This document shows, piece by piece, positions 12,271-21,698 of a DNA stretch of 64,000 nucleotides (position 1 is its first letter; the number at the start of each line of letters is the position of its first letter). Position numbers and translations under genes: made by a program. Source of the DNA: Permianibacter fluminis. GTDB lineage: Bacteria > Pseudomonadota > Gammaproteobacteria > Enterobacterales > Permianibacteraceae. Location: positions 2,542,001-2,606,000 of the forward strand of contig NZ_JABMEG010000001.1 in NCBI RefSeq assembly GCF_013179735.1, written 5' to 3'. Below the pieces are notes generated by a model. That model was not told where the DNA came from. It did not search any database and saw only the letters and a program-made list of their open reading frames with translations.

Positions 12271-13167
12271 GTGCCTCTCACTCCGACCAAGCATCATGAA
12301 TCACGTCTGGGCGTGATGCTCGACCAGGCGCTGTCGACGGCACTGGCACAGTTATGGTCGGCCGTAGGCGGTGCGGAGTTCATGTCGGCCGTGCTTGATG
12401 TCCTGCATGCCGTTTGCCCCATCGACTCGGGGGGGACACTGGTCTACTACCGCAATCGCCGTCCGCTCAGTTTGTTGCATCGTTTCAACCCCAGTGAACG
12501 GCAAGTGCCTGCCGATATCTATTCCACCGGCCCTTACGCGCTCGACCCGCAATATCGCCTGTTCCTGAAAGGCTGTGCCAGCGGCGCCTATTGGCTGCGC
12601 GATGTCGCGCCGGATGATTTTTACAGCAGTGAATACTTTCTGACGTTCTATTCCAAAACCGGGGTGGCCGATTCGATCGATGTCATCTGGCGCATTGACG
12701 ACGACACCGCGATCAATTTCTTTTTGCAGCGCAATGTTCATAGCAATGAATTTACCGCTGCCGATTTGGCCGCGCTGCAGCTGGTCTTGCCGATTGTCTA
12801 CGCGGCCTTGGCCAAGCATCAGCAGATGACCGCAGGCTTCTTGCAATCAACCGTGGATGACAAGACTCACCTGCAGGTGGAATGTACGCTCAACAATTTT
12901 GCCAGCTCGTTGCTGACGCCGCGGGAACGGGATGTGCTGCTGTATATGCTGCGCGGGTACTCGTCGGTGCTGACGGCGCAAAAACTGAATACCTCGGATG
13001 GTACGGTCAAGATTCACCGCAAGAATATCTATCGCAAACTGGATATCGGTTCCCAGGCTGAATTGTTCTCGCTGTTCATCAATTGCATTCCGTTCGCCAA
13101 GCCGGACGAACAGTCCGATCCGCTACAGTTTTATCAGCAATCGCAGGTGTCGGTGCTGTCGCGCTGA
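12271..13167 (+). CDS. LuxR-family transcriptional regulator, DgcR-like
   Basis: The protein has about 298 residues. The C-terminal 60 residues form a LuxR/FixJ-type helix-turn-helix (LTPRERDVLLYMLRGYSS, then TVKIHRKNIYRKLDIGSQAEL); the N-terminal two-thirds has no recognised sensor domain. The GTG at 12271 is the longest start; an ATG at 12316 is a possible alternative. It is convergent with the dgcA/dgcN-like pair, 21 bp from dgcA. In the D-glutamate pathway described in marine bacteria, a LuxR-type regulator (DgcR) controls dgcN and dgcA, and the same gene trio occurs here. The regulator role is therefore well supported by context; the ligand is unknown. Confidence 0.75.
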   Translation: MPLTPTKHHESRLGVMLDQALSTALAQLWSAVGGAEFMSAVLDVLHAVCPIDSGGTLVYYRNRRPLSLLHRFNPSERQVPADIYSTGPYALDPQYRLFLKGCASGAYWLRDVAPDDFYSSEYFLTFYSKTGVADSIDVIWRIDDDTAINFFLQRNVHSNEFTAADLAALQLVLPIVYAALAKHQQMTAGFLQSTVDDKTHLQVECTLNNFASSLLTPRERDVLLYMLRGYSSVLTAQKLNTSDGTVKIHRKNIYRKLDIGSQAELFSLFINCIPFAKPDEQSDPLQFYQQSQVSVLSR

Positions 13168-13188
13168 GTCGATTCCAATTGTTGCCCG

Positions 13189-14172
13189 TCAGCCCCACAG
13201 CGCTGGCGTTGGCGGGTAGAGCAGAAAATTGTCGCAGCGCATCGCCTGCTCGCAATCACGGCTCTGCAGCTGCGGCCCATCCAGATCGACATAACGGCAG
13301 CGCTGGCCGACCAGAAAGGCTGGCGCCATCGCCAGCGAACTGCCGCACATATTGCCGACCATCAACTCAAAACCAAGCTCCTTGCCACGCTCGACCATCC
13401 GCAGGGCCTCGGTCAGACCGCCGCATTTGTCCAATTTGATATTGAGGTAGCGATAGCGACCGCGCAGCGCCGCGATGGATGCCGTATCGGTGCAGGATTC
13501 ATCCGCCGCAAACGGAATCGGATAATCCAGATCGAGCAGGCTGTCATCGTCACCGCGTGCAACCGGCTGTTCGATCAGTTCGACATTGTTGGCACGCAAT
13601 GCCGGCGACAACTGTTCAAGCAGCGGGCGCGACCAGGAGCCGTTGGCATCGATAATCAGCCGCGCCTGCGGTGCTTCTTCCCGGACAATCCGGATGGCAT
13701 CGAGATGGCGTTCGGCATCCACCTTGATTTTCAACAGCGGCGCATGATGTGCGGCGCGCGCTTCGGCGCGGGTCTGGTGATCATCACCGAGGCCGATGGT
13801 CATGGCCGTGGTCAACGTGCGTAGTGGCGGCAAGCCGGCGCGTGCAGCGGCACGGAGCCCGGTTTGTTTGCTGCGCAGATCCCAGAGTGCGCAATCGAGC
13901 GCGTTACGGGCGCCGCCGCGAGGCAGCATTGCCAGCAGCTCTTCGGTTTTGAGTTGGTTGCGCAGCAGATGCTGAATCGCGCTGATTTGCCGCGTCATGC
14001 TGGCCGGGGTTTCACCGTCATAGTCGATGCCCGCCGCTTCACCGCGGCCCTTGTTGCCGGCGGCATCACGCAGCTCCACCTGAATGACCGGAACATCCAG
14101 CATGGTGGCGCCGGCAATGCGAAACGGCGTCTTCAGTGGCCAGTGCACCGTGCTGACGGTGCATTCCATCAT
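13189..14172 (-). CDS. dgcA: Dipeptide-epimerase-like / N-acetyl-D-Glu racemase (DgcA-like) enolase-superfamily enzyme
   Basis: The 327-residue protein belongs to the muconate-lactonizing branch of the enolase superfamily. The catalytic KxK is at 148-150 (LLKIKVD). Metal ligands are Asp175 (IIDANGSW), Glu201 (LIEQP) and Asp224 (AADES), and a conserved lysine lies in the NIKLDKCGG segment (244-252). A DxD motif at 296-298 (YVDLDGP) is typical of L-Ala-D/L-Glu-type dipeptide epimerases. The start overlaps the dgcN-like stop (ATGA). In the D-Glu pathway DgcA racemises N-acetyl-D-glutamate. Whether this copy prefers an acetylated amino acid or a dipeptide cannot be read from sequence. Confidence 0.82.
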   Translation of the reverse strand: MMECTVSTVHWPLKTPFRIAGATMLDVPVIQVELRDAAGNKGRGEAAGIDYDGETPASMTRQISAIQHLLRNQLKTEELLAMLPRGGARNALDCALWDLRSKQTGLRAAARAGLPPLRTLTTAMTIGLGDDHQTRAEARAAHHAPLLKIKVDAERHLDAIRIVREEAPQARLIIDANGSWSRPLLEQLSPALRANNVELIEQPVARGDDDSLLDLDYPIPFAADESCTDTASIAALRGRYRYLNIKLDKCGGLTEALRMVERGKELGFELMVGNMCGSSLAMAPAFLVGQRCRYVDLDGPQLQSRDCEQAMRCDNFLLYPPTPALWG

Positions 14173-15191
14173 GGCTGTACCGCCGCAGAGCGCACCAACT
14201 CATCAACCAGCGCATCGACTCCGCCACGCAGCGGATCACACACCGGCAGCCCGAGTTCACTGCGGACACGGGTGAAATAATCCTGCGCTTGCGAATCTGT
14301 GAGGGTCGATGAATTGATGCTGACACCGACGCAGCGCACTGCGCGATTGGTCAGCCGCGCGGCTTCCAGATAGCGGTCGATTGCCTGCGCCAATGACGGC
14401 AACGGCATATGCGGATAGCCCTCGATGGTGCTGCGCGAGGGATCGTGGCACAGCACCAGCGCATCGGGCTGCGAGCCGTGCAGCAGCCCGAGCGTGACGC
14501 CGGCATAGGCAGGATGAAACAGTGCGCCTTGCCCTTCGATAATGTCCCAATGTTCGGCGTTGTTTGCCGGGGAGAGCAGCTCGGCGGCGCCGGCAATAAA
14601 GTCGGCAACGACCGCATCAATCGCGATACCGGCGCCCGCAATCATGATGCCGGTCTGGCCGGTGGCGCGAAACGTCGCCGCGACGCCGCGCTTGTGCAAG
14701 TTTTCGGTGATCGCCAGCGCGGTGTATTTTTTGCCGAGCGCGCAGTCGGTGCCGACCGTCAGCAAGCGTTTACCGCTGCGCTTGAGACCGGTTCCGGCGG
14801 GCAATGGCTGGTCGGTATGGCGGACATCAATGAGCTTGACGCCATTGCGCGCGGCCGCGGCAACCAGCCGAGGAAAGGTGCTCAGTCGGGTATGCATGCC
14901 GCTGACCACATCCATCCCGGCATCCAGCGCCTGCTCGAGGTCATCGAGCCAGGCATCCGGTATGGCGCCGCCAACAGCGGCAACGCCGATGATCAGCGAA
15001 CCCGCACCATGCTTGGCAGCCATCGCGGGCGACAGCAGATCCAATCCGAGTGAAACGGTGGCCGTTGGCAGACTCCACTCAGCCAGCACCTTGTCGCGAC
15101 ACCAGTCACGCAAACCAAAGGCGGTCTTGGCATCGGATTTGAGTTGGACATCGCCGAGGTAGAGCAAATAGGGTGCGCGTAAGGTATGCAC
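14169..15191 (-). CDS. dgcN: DUF1611 P-loop protein, DgcN-like (D-Glu N-acetyltransferase family)
   Basis: The 340-residue protein has the DUF1611 layout: an N-terminal Rossmann-like domain (APYLLYLGDVQLKSDAKTA) and a C-terminal P-loop domain with GTDCALGKKYTA at 147-158. Members called DgcN acetylate D-glutamate with acetyl-CoA, and DgcA then racemises the product. The start is a GTG at 15191, giving the usual short N-terminus before the conserved PYLLYLGD block. It is first in the leftward dgcN-dgcA operon and overlaps dgcA by 4 bp. The gene faces away from the TonB receptor gene, so the 253-bp gap probably contains shared control sites. Confidence 0.8.
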   Translation of the reverse strand: MHTLRAPYLLYLGDVQLKSDAKTAFGLRDWCRDKVLAEWSLPTATVSLGLDLLSPAMAAKHGAGSLIIGVAAVGGAIPDAWLDDLEQALDAGMDVVSGMHTRLSTFPRLVAAAARNGVKLIDVRHTDQPLPAGTGLKRSGKRLLTVGTDCALGKKYTALAITENLHKRGVAATFRATGQTGIMIAGAGIAIDAVVADFIAGAAELLSPANNAEHWDIIEGQGALFHPAYAGVTLGLLHGSQPDALVLCHDPSRSTIEGYPHMPLPSLAQAIDRYLEAARLTNRAVRCVGVSINSSTLTDSQAQDYFTRVRSELGLPVCDPLRGGVDALVDELVRSAAVQP

Positions 15192-15444
15192 GGCAAATTC
15201 TGCAAAGCAAAACAGGCGGCTAACTTAATCCGATCACGTTGGCTTGGCAGCGTTTACCGTCGGCAAATTCGCTCGACTACCGCCAACTGGGTAAGCCGAC
15301 GTGCGCAGCCGCAGCCTGTGGCCTGTCAACCTACCTCTAACGGGATATATGGCCGTTTGCAGGTAAGCGGTACCGTGCTGGCGAAGCTGCACCGGCCGAC
15401 GTGGACACAAGGCCGGCAATCACAATAAAAGTGGGGGATAGGTG
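15192..15444. promoter_or_regulatory. Divergent promoter region between the dgcN-like gene and the TonB receptor
   Basis: This 253-bp gap separates two divergent operons of one putative pathway. A short inverted pair CGTCGGC (about 15258) / GCCGACG (about 15295) is present and might be an operator for the nearby LuxR-type regulator, but it is too short to be convincing. No gene is seen. Confidence 0.45.
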
Positions 15445-18387
15445 ATGGCGAAGGCAAACCAGAAAGTGCTGCATCGTTCGTTGTTGGCGGCAGCGGTTGG
15501 CGCGGTACTCAGTTGCAGCCCGATGGTGTACGCCGTCGGCGAAGTAAACGGCGGCGTGAACGGCGTCGTGCTCGCCGATCAGGCCGAACTCGATGGCGCC
15601 ACCATCACTCTCACCCACAAGCAAACCGGCCTCACCCGTACGGTAAAGTCCGATGCCACCGGCCAGTTCCGGATAAATCAGTTGCCGATTGGCGAATACA
15701 CCGTCACGGTCGAAAAAGATGGCTACAGCAGCGCACCTCTGAATCTGGCGGTAAGCATCGGTAGCGGCACCTCGGTGGTGCTTGAGATGCAGGCCGCCGG
15801 TGCCGAGCGGGTCGAGGTGATTGGCAGCCGGGTCTCCCGTTTTGACATGGAGTCCACCGACAGCGGCCTGACCATTTCCGAGGTTGAGTTCGACCGGCTG
15901 CCAGCGCTGCGTGACATCAACAAGATCGCGCTGTTGGCGCCGGGCGTGTCCGAGGCCGACAATGATTTTGATGGCACTCCGGTGTTCAGCGGCGCCAGCG
16001 CAGCCGAAAACGTTTACTACATCAACGGCATGAACCTGACCGACTTCCGCTACGGCTGGGGCGGCTCAGAAGTGCCGTTCGAGTTTTTCAAGGAATTTCA
16101 GGTCAAGACCGGTGGCTATTCGGCAGAGTTCGGTCGCTCCGCTGGCGGTGTTGTCAATGCCGTTTCCAAGAGCGGGACCAATGAGTGGACCGCTGGCGCC
16201 AATCTTTACTGGTCGCCGAAGCGTTGGCAGGAAAAAAAGCGGGATGTCTATAACGCTGATGGTTTTCTGGTCGATTTCAACAGTGAAGATTCCGTTGACG
16301 ATCGTGAAATGAATATTGAGGTGGGCGGTCCGCTCATTCAAGATAAATTGTTTTTCTACGGCCTATACAATCCACGCTCGATCAAAGAGGATGACTATCA
16401 AAATGGCTATTTTGACAGAATAGAAAGGAAGGACGCCTTTTGGGGCGCCAAGCTGGACTATTTCATTTCCGATAACCATCATCTTGAGTACACGGCATTT
16501 TCCAACGAGGATACTGCCGAGTACGCGGAAAGTAACTACAGCAATGGTGCTGGACAGATAGCGGATTTTCGCGGAAATCTAAGGAAGATTAGCGGTGGAT
16601 TCAACCAGATTCTGCGCTATGTTGGCGTGTTCGCCGATGTGTTTACGGTTTCTGCACTTTGGGGCAGAACTGAAGCAGACCTGACCTCAACCTCCGGTTC
16701 CGCAGATCAACTACCTGTTATCAATTACTCAACGGACGGTGTGAATTATATTCCGCTCGGTGGTTGGGTGACGACAAGTCCGACGCTCAGCGATGATGTC
16801 AGGACGGTGAAGCGATTGGACTTTGACTGGGATATCGGCGATCACACGCTGAGCGTTGGTATTGACGATGAAGAATTGGTATCTCGTGAGAATTCCAACT
16901 ATTCCGGTGGCGTCTTGTACTACATCGACGATTATGCCGCAGAAGACCCGGATGAGACCAGTCAGCTCTGGGAGCAACACAAATACGTCAAAGGCACCTA
17001 TTCCAGTAAATCCAGCGCTGTCTATCTGGAAGGAACCTGGCGGCTGGGTGATGTCACCCTGACGACCGGTCTGCGCAACGAATACTTTGAGAACCTCAAC
17101 GGCAAAGGCGGCACCTTCCTTGAAATGAAGAACAACGCCTTGTCATTGGATGATCTGCTGCTGCGCAGCTCTGATCATCAGTGGGCCGCGCGTTATGGTG
17201 TGGTCTGGGATATCGGTGGTGACGGTGACGACAAACTGTTTGCCAACGCCGGCCGCTACTTCCTGCCAGTCGCGAATATCCTGAACATCAAGCTGGCGGG
17301 CGCCTATTACCGCGACCGCACCATCTATGAATGGGATGGCCAGTTTGACTCCAATGGTGTGCCACTTCCGGGAGCGGTCATTGACGATCTGACCATTCAG
17401 TTCGATGGCCAGACTGCCGACCCTCGCACCATCGTCAATCAAGACATCAAGCCGATGTATCAGGACGAATTCATCCTCGGCTACAGCCGTCAGCTCGACA
17501 GCAGCTGGACTGCCAAGATCTCGGCCATTTATCGTGATCTGAAACGGGCCATTGATGACTCGACACCGTGCAAGGCACTCGATGCCATTGCTGCCGACCG
17601 GTATGGCTACGATCTGGATGGCGAGGGCAGCTACTGTTATTCCATCACGCCGCCCTATGTGCTGACCAATCCGGGTGAGGGCATGGATTTCTGGTTTGAT
17701 TTCGGTGAGGGTGATGGCCTCGAACATCTGCAGTTGAGTGCAGATTCTCTTGGTTATCCGGAAGCCAAGCGGACCTACCGCGGTATTGATTTGACCTTCG
17801 ATCGGGCATTCGATGGCGTATGGGAGCTCAGTGCCTCCTATACCTGGTCAAAAACCGAAGGCAACTACGAAGGCACGGTTCGCAGCGATTATCCGAACGC
17901 TGACGGCCAGGCCGGCTTTACTACTGCGTTCGATTTCTACTCGATGCTGGAGCACGGCTACGGCTATCTGCCCAATGACCGCCGGCACAAGCTGAAACTG
18001 AGTGGCAGCTATGCGTTCGCGGAAAACTGGTTAGCAGGTTTCAATTTGAGCAGTGTTAGCGGTCGGCCGATCAGCTATTTCGGCATGCACCCGAGTGACC
18101 CGAATAACCAGTACTACATCGATCTCGGCAACTTCTATGACGAAGACGGCAACCCGGCGCCACGCGGCAGCCGTGGCCGAACCTCGTGGGTGCATGTCAT
18201 CGATCTTTCTTTGCAATACTCCTTTGCAGTGGCTTCGACTGATGCGTCGGTTCGACTGGACGTAAGCAATGCGTTTAATTTTGACAACGAAACTAGTGTC
18301 TACGAGCTTGGCGACGTCAACTACGGCTCGAAATGGGAACGACAATCACCACGCACAGTCATGTTGAGTGCCTCGGTCAAGTTCTGA
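15445..18387 (+). CDS. TonB-dependent receptor with N-terminal carboxypeptidase-like domain (Oar type)
   Basis: An outer-membrane gated channel of 980 residues. Order: signal peptide (to about VYA, residue 30), a CarboxypepD_reg-like beta-sandwich (GVVLADQAELDGATITLTHKQTG through YTVTVEKDGY), plug domain (YYINGMNLTDFRYG, AEFGRSAGGVVNAVSKSG), and a long beta-barrel ending in Phe (MLSASVKF), the outer-membrane insertion signal. ATG 15445 is chosen over GTG 15442; a GGGGGATAGG site precedes it. Such receptors import large substrates using TonB energy. Its position before an exported cyanophycinase-like peptidase suggests peptide or polymer uptake. The barrel region about 16220-16640 is clearly lower in GC than the flanks. 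Confidence 0.92.
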   Translation: MAKANQKVLHRSLLAAAVGAVLSCSPMVYAVGEVNGGVNGVVLADQAELDGATITLTHKQTGLTRTVKSDATGQFRINQLPIGEYTVTVEKDGYSSAPLNLAVSIGSGTSVVLEMQAAGAERVEVIGSRVSRFDMESTDSGLTISEVEFDRLPALRDINKIALLAPGVSEADNDFDGTPVFSGASAAENVYYINGMNLTDFRYGWGGSEVPFEFFKEFQVKTGGYSAEFGRSAGGVVNAVSKSGTNEWTAGANLYWSPKRWQEKKRDVYNADGFLVDFNSEDSVDDREMNIEVGGPLIQDKLFFYGLYNPRSIKEDDYQNGYFDRIERKDAFWGAKLDYFISDNHHLEYTAFSNEDTAEYAESNYSNGAGQIADFRGNLRKISGGFNQILRYVGVFADVFTVSALWGRTEADLTSTSGSADQLPVINYSTDGVNYIPLGGWVTTSPTLSDDVRTVKRLDFDWDIGDHTLSVGIDDEELVSRENSNYSGGVLYYIDDYAAEDPDETSQLWEQHKYVKGTYSSKSSAVYLEGTWRLGDVTLTTGLRNEYFENLNGKGGTFLEMKNNALSLDDLLLRSSDHQWAARYGVVWDIGGDGDDKLFANAGRYFLPVANILNIKLAGAYYRDRTIYEWDGQFDSNGVPLPGAVIDDLTIQFDGQTADPRTIVNQDIKPMYQDEFILGYSRQLDSSWTAKISAIYRDLKRAIDDSTPCKALDAIAADRYGYDLDGEGSYCYSITPPYVLTNPGEGMDFWFDFGEGDGLEHLQLSADSLGYPEAKRTYRGIDLTFDRAFDGVWELSASYTWSKTEGNYEGTVRSDYPNADGQAGFTTAFDFYSMLEHGYGYLPNDRRHKLKLSGSYAFAENWLAGFNLSSVSGRPISYFGMHPSDPNNQYYIDLGNFYDEDGNPAPRGSRGRTSWVHVIDLSLQYSFAVASTDASVRLDVSNAFNFDNETSVYELGDVNYGSKWERQSPRTVMLSASVKF

Positions 18388-18420
18388 CAAGCCGAGCCAT
18401 CTTCCCACTCAATGCAATCC

Positions 18421-18451
18421 GATCTGGCAGGGCAGGGTGCCCCGCCAGATC
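18421..18451 (+). promoter_or_regulatory. Intercistronic hairpin before the cyanophycinase gene
   Basis: GATCTGGC / GCCAGATC arms, extended inward by GGG/CCC after a one-base bulge, lie 30 nt before the next start codon and 33 nt after the receptor stop. There is no U-tract, so it may tune downstream expression rather than terminate. Confidence 0.5.
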
Positions 18452-18481
18452 GCCCCCATCGATTTTCCGGAAACGTTTCTG

Positions 18482-20233
18482 ATGTTGAAACCGGTAATTC
18501 TTGCCGTCGCCCTGTGTGGCAGCGTTTGTGTAGCCGCCGAGAAGCAAGTCTGGCTGATCGGCGGCGGTGAACCGCTGTGTTCCAGTATTGAGCCGGAGCT
18601 TTGCCGCGCCGAGGCGAAAGCTGACGCCGAGGCATTTTTCAATCGCACCGGCGCGGTACGCAGCAAAGAGTTTCGCTATTCGGCAACAGGCTTGCAGCGG
18701 CTGCAGGACTTTTCGCAATGGTTTGGCAGCGCCGGTCAGAAAGCGGCGGATCTGGCTTTGCTCGCGACCACGGCGGGCCCGGTGCAAGGCCAGCTGCTGA
18801 GCGAAGCGGTTTGGCATAAACGGCTCGAGCCACTGAACCTGTCAGAAGATCTGCTGCAACTCTACGATGATGTTTTCGAAGTCCGTCCCGTCGACAAATC
18901 CGGCAAGACCCGCAAATCGCTGGTTTATCTCGATGGCAGTGAACGCTATGTCCAGCAGATGTTTCGTGAGTTTGTTGCTGCCGCGGCCAGCAACCCGGCG
19001 CGTAAATCGCCAGGAACCCGTGCGTCAGCAAGTCGCCCACCGAAAGACCGGCCCCGTGTCTTGTTGATCACGGCATCGTCCAACAATCCGTATGAATATG
19101 TCGATTACTACTTGTCGTTGTTTGAGCAAGCCGGGGCTGAAGCTGTGTGGTTGCCCATTGAGCCGGCATTGCCGCGCACCCGCGATTGCCGAGCACTCAA
19201 CAGCAACCGCTTTGTCTCGAACGGCGCCTTTGATCGGGCCGCGCGCTATCCCGAATTGGCGGCCTATCAGAAGCCGTATTGCGAACGGCCGGAGCGCCTG
19301 CTGGAGCTGATTGACAGCGCCGACGGTATTTTCATCAACGGCGGCGATCAGTCCCTGACCATGCGCAGCCTTCAAGAGCCGTACGGTCAATTCACCGCCG
19401 TGGGCAAACGCTTGCTGGAGCGGATCAACGCCGGTGTGCCGGTGTCGGGCTCCAGCGCTGGCAATGCCGTGCAATCCGGCAACGCGACGTTCACGCTGCC
19501 GATGATCAGCGGCGGCCAGACCCGGCACGCGCTGCAACATGGTGCGCTGGCGACGGAGCCGAATGCGCCAGCTTGTGATTTGCACAAGACTTGCACGACC
19601 TCGGTCGCCGCCGATCAGCTGACCTATCGCGCGCTCGGTGGGCTCGGCTCGTTCACGCTGGGCGTATCCGATACCCATTTTCGTGAGCGCAATCGGGAAG
19701 GGCGCTTGCTGCGTTTGTTGCTCGACAGCCACAGCCATTTTGGCTTCGGTGTAGATGAAGCCACGGTGCTGCGCGCCTTCATCCAGCCCGATGGCTCGGC
19801 GCGGCTGTCGGTGCTCGGTGCCGGCGGCGTCTGGCTGATTGATACCCGTCAGGCGACGGTTCGGCAGGGTGAATCCGATTGGACGGCGGCCGGTTTTGTT
19901 ACGACCCGCTTGCTGGCCGGCGATACCGCCAGCTGGCACGACGGCCTGCAGTCTGTGCAGCTCAACTGCCCGGCCGAGGCATCGCCAAATGCTTCCAGTG
20001 CCGTCCTCGACAACAATGTCCTCGACAGCAGTGTCCTCGACCAGAACCTCATGCCGGAGCCGGAAACCTATGTCACGGATGCCGTCCAGCAATGGCAGCG
20101 ATTGCCGTCAGATGGCGCCGTCGCAGGTTGCCAGCGCGCGGACGGCCGTTGGCATTACGCGGGCTTGCCGCTGCGCCTCCATGTGCAACAATCTGCCGCC
20201 TCACGCACTGCAATTTCCGAGGCGACACCATGA
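18482..20233 (+). CDS. Exported cyanophycinase-family serine peptidase (S51)
   Basis: The 583-residue protein starts with a clear signal peptide (MLKPVILAVALCGSVCVAA). The following QVWLIGGGE and the central FINGGDQSLTM are S51/cyanophycinase fingerprints. The nucleophile elbow G-S-S-A-G lies at 323-327 with Ser325 the likely nucleophile. Cyanophycinases cut multi-L-arginyl-poly-aspartate to beta-Asp-Arg dipeptides; exported forms (CphE type) allow use of external polymer. ATG 18482 is chosen for the signal peptide; the frame runs up to 18368. The stop overlaps the permease start (ATGA). The protein is longer than typical cyanophycinases, with a 15-bp tandem repeat near the C-terminus. A different iso-peptide substrate is possible. 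Confidence 0.82.
   Translation: MLKPVILAVALCGSVCVAAEKQVWLIGGGEPLCSSIEPELCRAEAKADAEAFFNRTGAVRSKEFRYSATGLQRLQDFSQWFGSAGQKAADLALLATTAGPVQGQLLSEAVWHKRLEPLNLSEDLLQLYDDVFEVRPVDKSGKTRKSLVYLDGSERYVQQMFREFVAAAASNPARKSPGTRASASRPPKDRPRVLLITASSNNPYEYVDYYLSLFEQAGAEAVWLPIEPALPRTRDCRALNSNRFVSNGAFDRAARYPELAAYQKPYCERPERLLELIDSADGIFINGGDQSLTMRSLQEPYGQFTAVGKRLLERINAGVPVSGSSAGNAVQSGNATFTLPMISGGQTRHALQHGALATEPNAPACDLHKTCTTSVAADQLTYRALGGLGSFTLGVSDTHFRERNREGRLLRLLLDSHSHFGFGVDEATVLRAFIQPDGSARLSVLGAGGVWLIDTRQATVRQGESDWTAAGFVTTRLLAGDTASWHDGLQSVQLNCPAEASPNASSAVLDNNVLDSSVLDQNLMPEPETYVTDAVQQWQRLPSDGAVAGCQRADGRWHYAGLPLRLHVQQSAASRTAISEATP
20003..20047 (+). repeat. Three tandem 15-bp repeats inside the cyanophycinase gene
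   Basis: GTCCTCGACAACAAT, GTCCTCGACAGCAGT and GTCCTCGACCAGAAC follow one another and encode VLDNN-VLDSS-VLDQN (residues 508-522). The frame is kept, so copy number could vary without loss of the protein. Confidence 0.85.
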
Positions 20234-21681
20234 CGGGTTCTGCACACACACCGGATGCCAGCAAATGGCGCATGCCGGACACCCTGCTGATTGTTTTTTC
20301 CGTTTTGCTGATTTCGGCATTGCTGACTTTTGTTCTGCCGCGCGGCCAGTTTGATACCACGCTCGATCCGGCGACCGGTCGTCAGTTGCTGCAAGCCGAA
20401 AGCTTTCGCACCGCCAACGGCGGCGAGCCGCAACCGGTCGCGCTATTTGTTGACGGCGAAAACACCGGATTGCTCAGCGCTTTTTTTGACGGCATGACGT
20501 CGGGCTCACGCAATGGCTCGGCGATCGGCGTCATCGTGTTCATCCTGATCGTTGGTGGCAGCTTTGGTGTGCTGATTCGCACTGGCGCCATCGATGAAGC
20601 TTTGAAGTTGCTGATCGGTCGCATGCAGCACCGCGCACGACTTTTGCTGCCGGTGATGGCCGTGCTGTTCTCGCTGGGTGGTGCGGTTTTTGGCATGAGC
20701 GAGGAGGCCATGGCGTTCGCCATGTTTTTGGTGCCGCTGGTGCGCATGCTGGGCTATGACGCCATCACCGGCGTCTTGCTGACCTATGGCGCCACCCAAG
20801 TCGGGTTTGCCACCTCGTGGATGAATCCGTTTTCGGTGGCGATCGCGCAGAGCATTGCCGGATTGCCGCCGCTGTCTGGCGCCGGCTTTCGCTTGACCAT
20901 GTGGGTCGCGTTCACGCTGATCTATATCACCTGGTTCATGTGGCGGGCCGAGCGGCTGCGCAAATCGGCAACCGAGCAGCCGCTGGTCGGTGCGCTGGAG
21001 CATGCTTTCAGTCGCGGTCATCTGCTGGTGGTTCTGACGCTCTTTGTCGGCATGGTGTGGATTATCTGGGGCGTCATCGTCAAGGGCTATTACCTGCGCG
21101 AACTCGCGACCCAGTTCTTCGTGATTGCAATCATTGCGCTGACCATTGGCAGCGTGTTCAAACTCAATCGCGCTGGCGTCAATGATTACGTCGCGGCATT
21201 CAAGGATGGCGCCAGTCAATTGCTGCCGGCCGCGTTGGTGGTCGGTGTTGCCCAAGGCATCATCCTGATGCTGGGCGGTGCCAGCCCGGACAAACCCACT
21301 GTTATCAATACGCTGCTGCATCATGCCGGTGAAGCCATTTCCGGGCACGGCACCATGTTCTCGGCGCAGGCGATGTTGGTCTTCCAAAGCGGCTTCAATT
21401 TCTTTGTTACCTCCGGTTCGGGTCAAGCCGCGTTAACCATGCCGCTGATGGCGCCGTTGGCCGATTTGGTGAATGTTTCGCGGCAGGTGGCGGTATTGGC
21501 ATTCCAGTTGGGCGATGGTCTTGCCCATCTTTTTTATCCAACCTCGCCGGCATTGATGGGGACTTTGGCGATTGCCGGAGTCGAGTTTCTTGCCTGGCTG
21601 CGCGCCATGTGGCCGCTGTGGATTTTGCTGACGGTGATCAGCATGAGCACCATGGCCATCGCGGTCTGGACCGGCTTTTGA
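20230..21681 (+). CDS. YfcC/DcuC-superfamily membrane permease
   Basis: The 483-residue protein has about 11-12 hydrophobic helices and begins with MPDTLLIVFSVLLISALLTFVLPRGQF, the typical first helix of YfcC-family carriers. It has a periplasmic insertion after helix 1. Later motifs are GMSEEAMAF, GFATSWMNPFSVAIAQ and FFVTSGSGQAALTMPLMAPLAD. YfcC proteins are often annotated as basic amino acid or dicarboxylate carriers; no substrate is proven by sequence. The start overlaps the cyanophycinase stop by 4 bp, so the two are translated together and the permease probably takes up the products, such as Asp/Arg dipeptides. Confidence 0.85.
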   Translation: MTGSAHTPDASKWRMPDTLLIVFSVLLISALLTFVLPRGQFDTTLDPATGRQLLQAESFRTANGGEPQPVALFVDGENTGLLSAFFDGMTSGSRNGSAIGVIVFILIVGGSFGVLIRTGAIDEALKLLIGRMQHRARLLLPVMAVLFSLGGAVFGMSEEAMAFAMFLVPLVRMLGYDAITGVLLTYGATQVGFATSWMNPFSVAIAQSIAGLPPLSGAGFRLTMWVAFTLIYITWFMWRAERLRKSATEQPLVGALEHAFSRGHLLVVLTLFVGMVWIIWGVIVKGYYLRELATQFFVIAIIALTIGSVFKLNRAGVNDYVAAFKDGASQLLPAALVVGVAQGIILMLGGASPDKPTVINTLLHHAGEAISGHGTMFSAQAMLVFQSGFNFFVTSGSGQAALTMPLMAPLADLVNVSRQVAVLAFQLGDGLAHLFYPTSPALMGTLAIAGVEFLAWLRAMWPLWILLTVISMSTMAIAVWTGF

Positions 21682-21698
21682 CGGGATCGAGCATTCTG

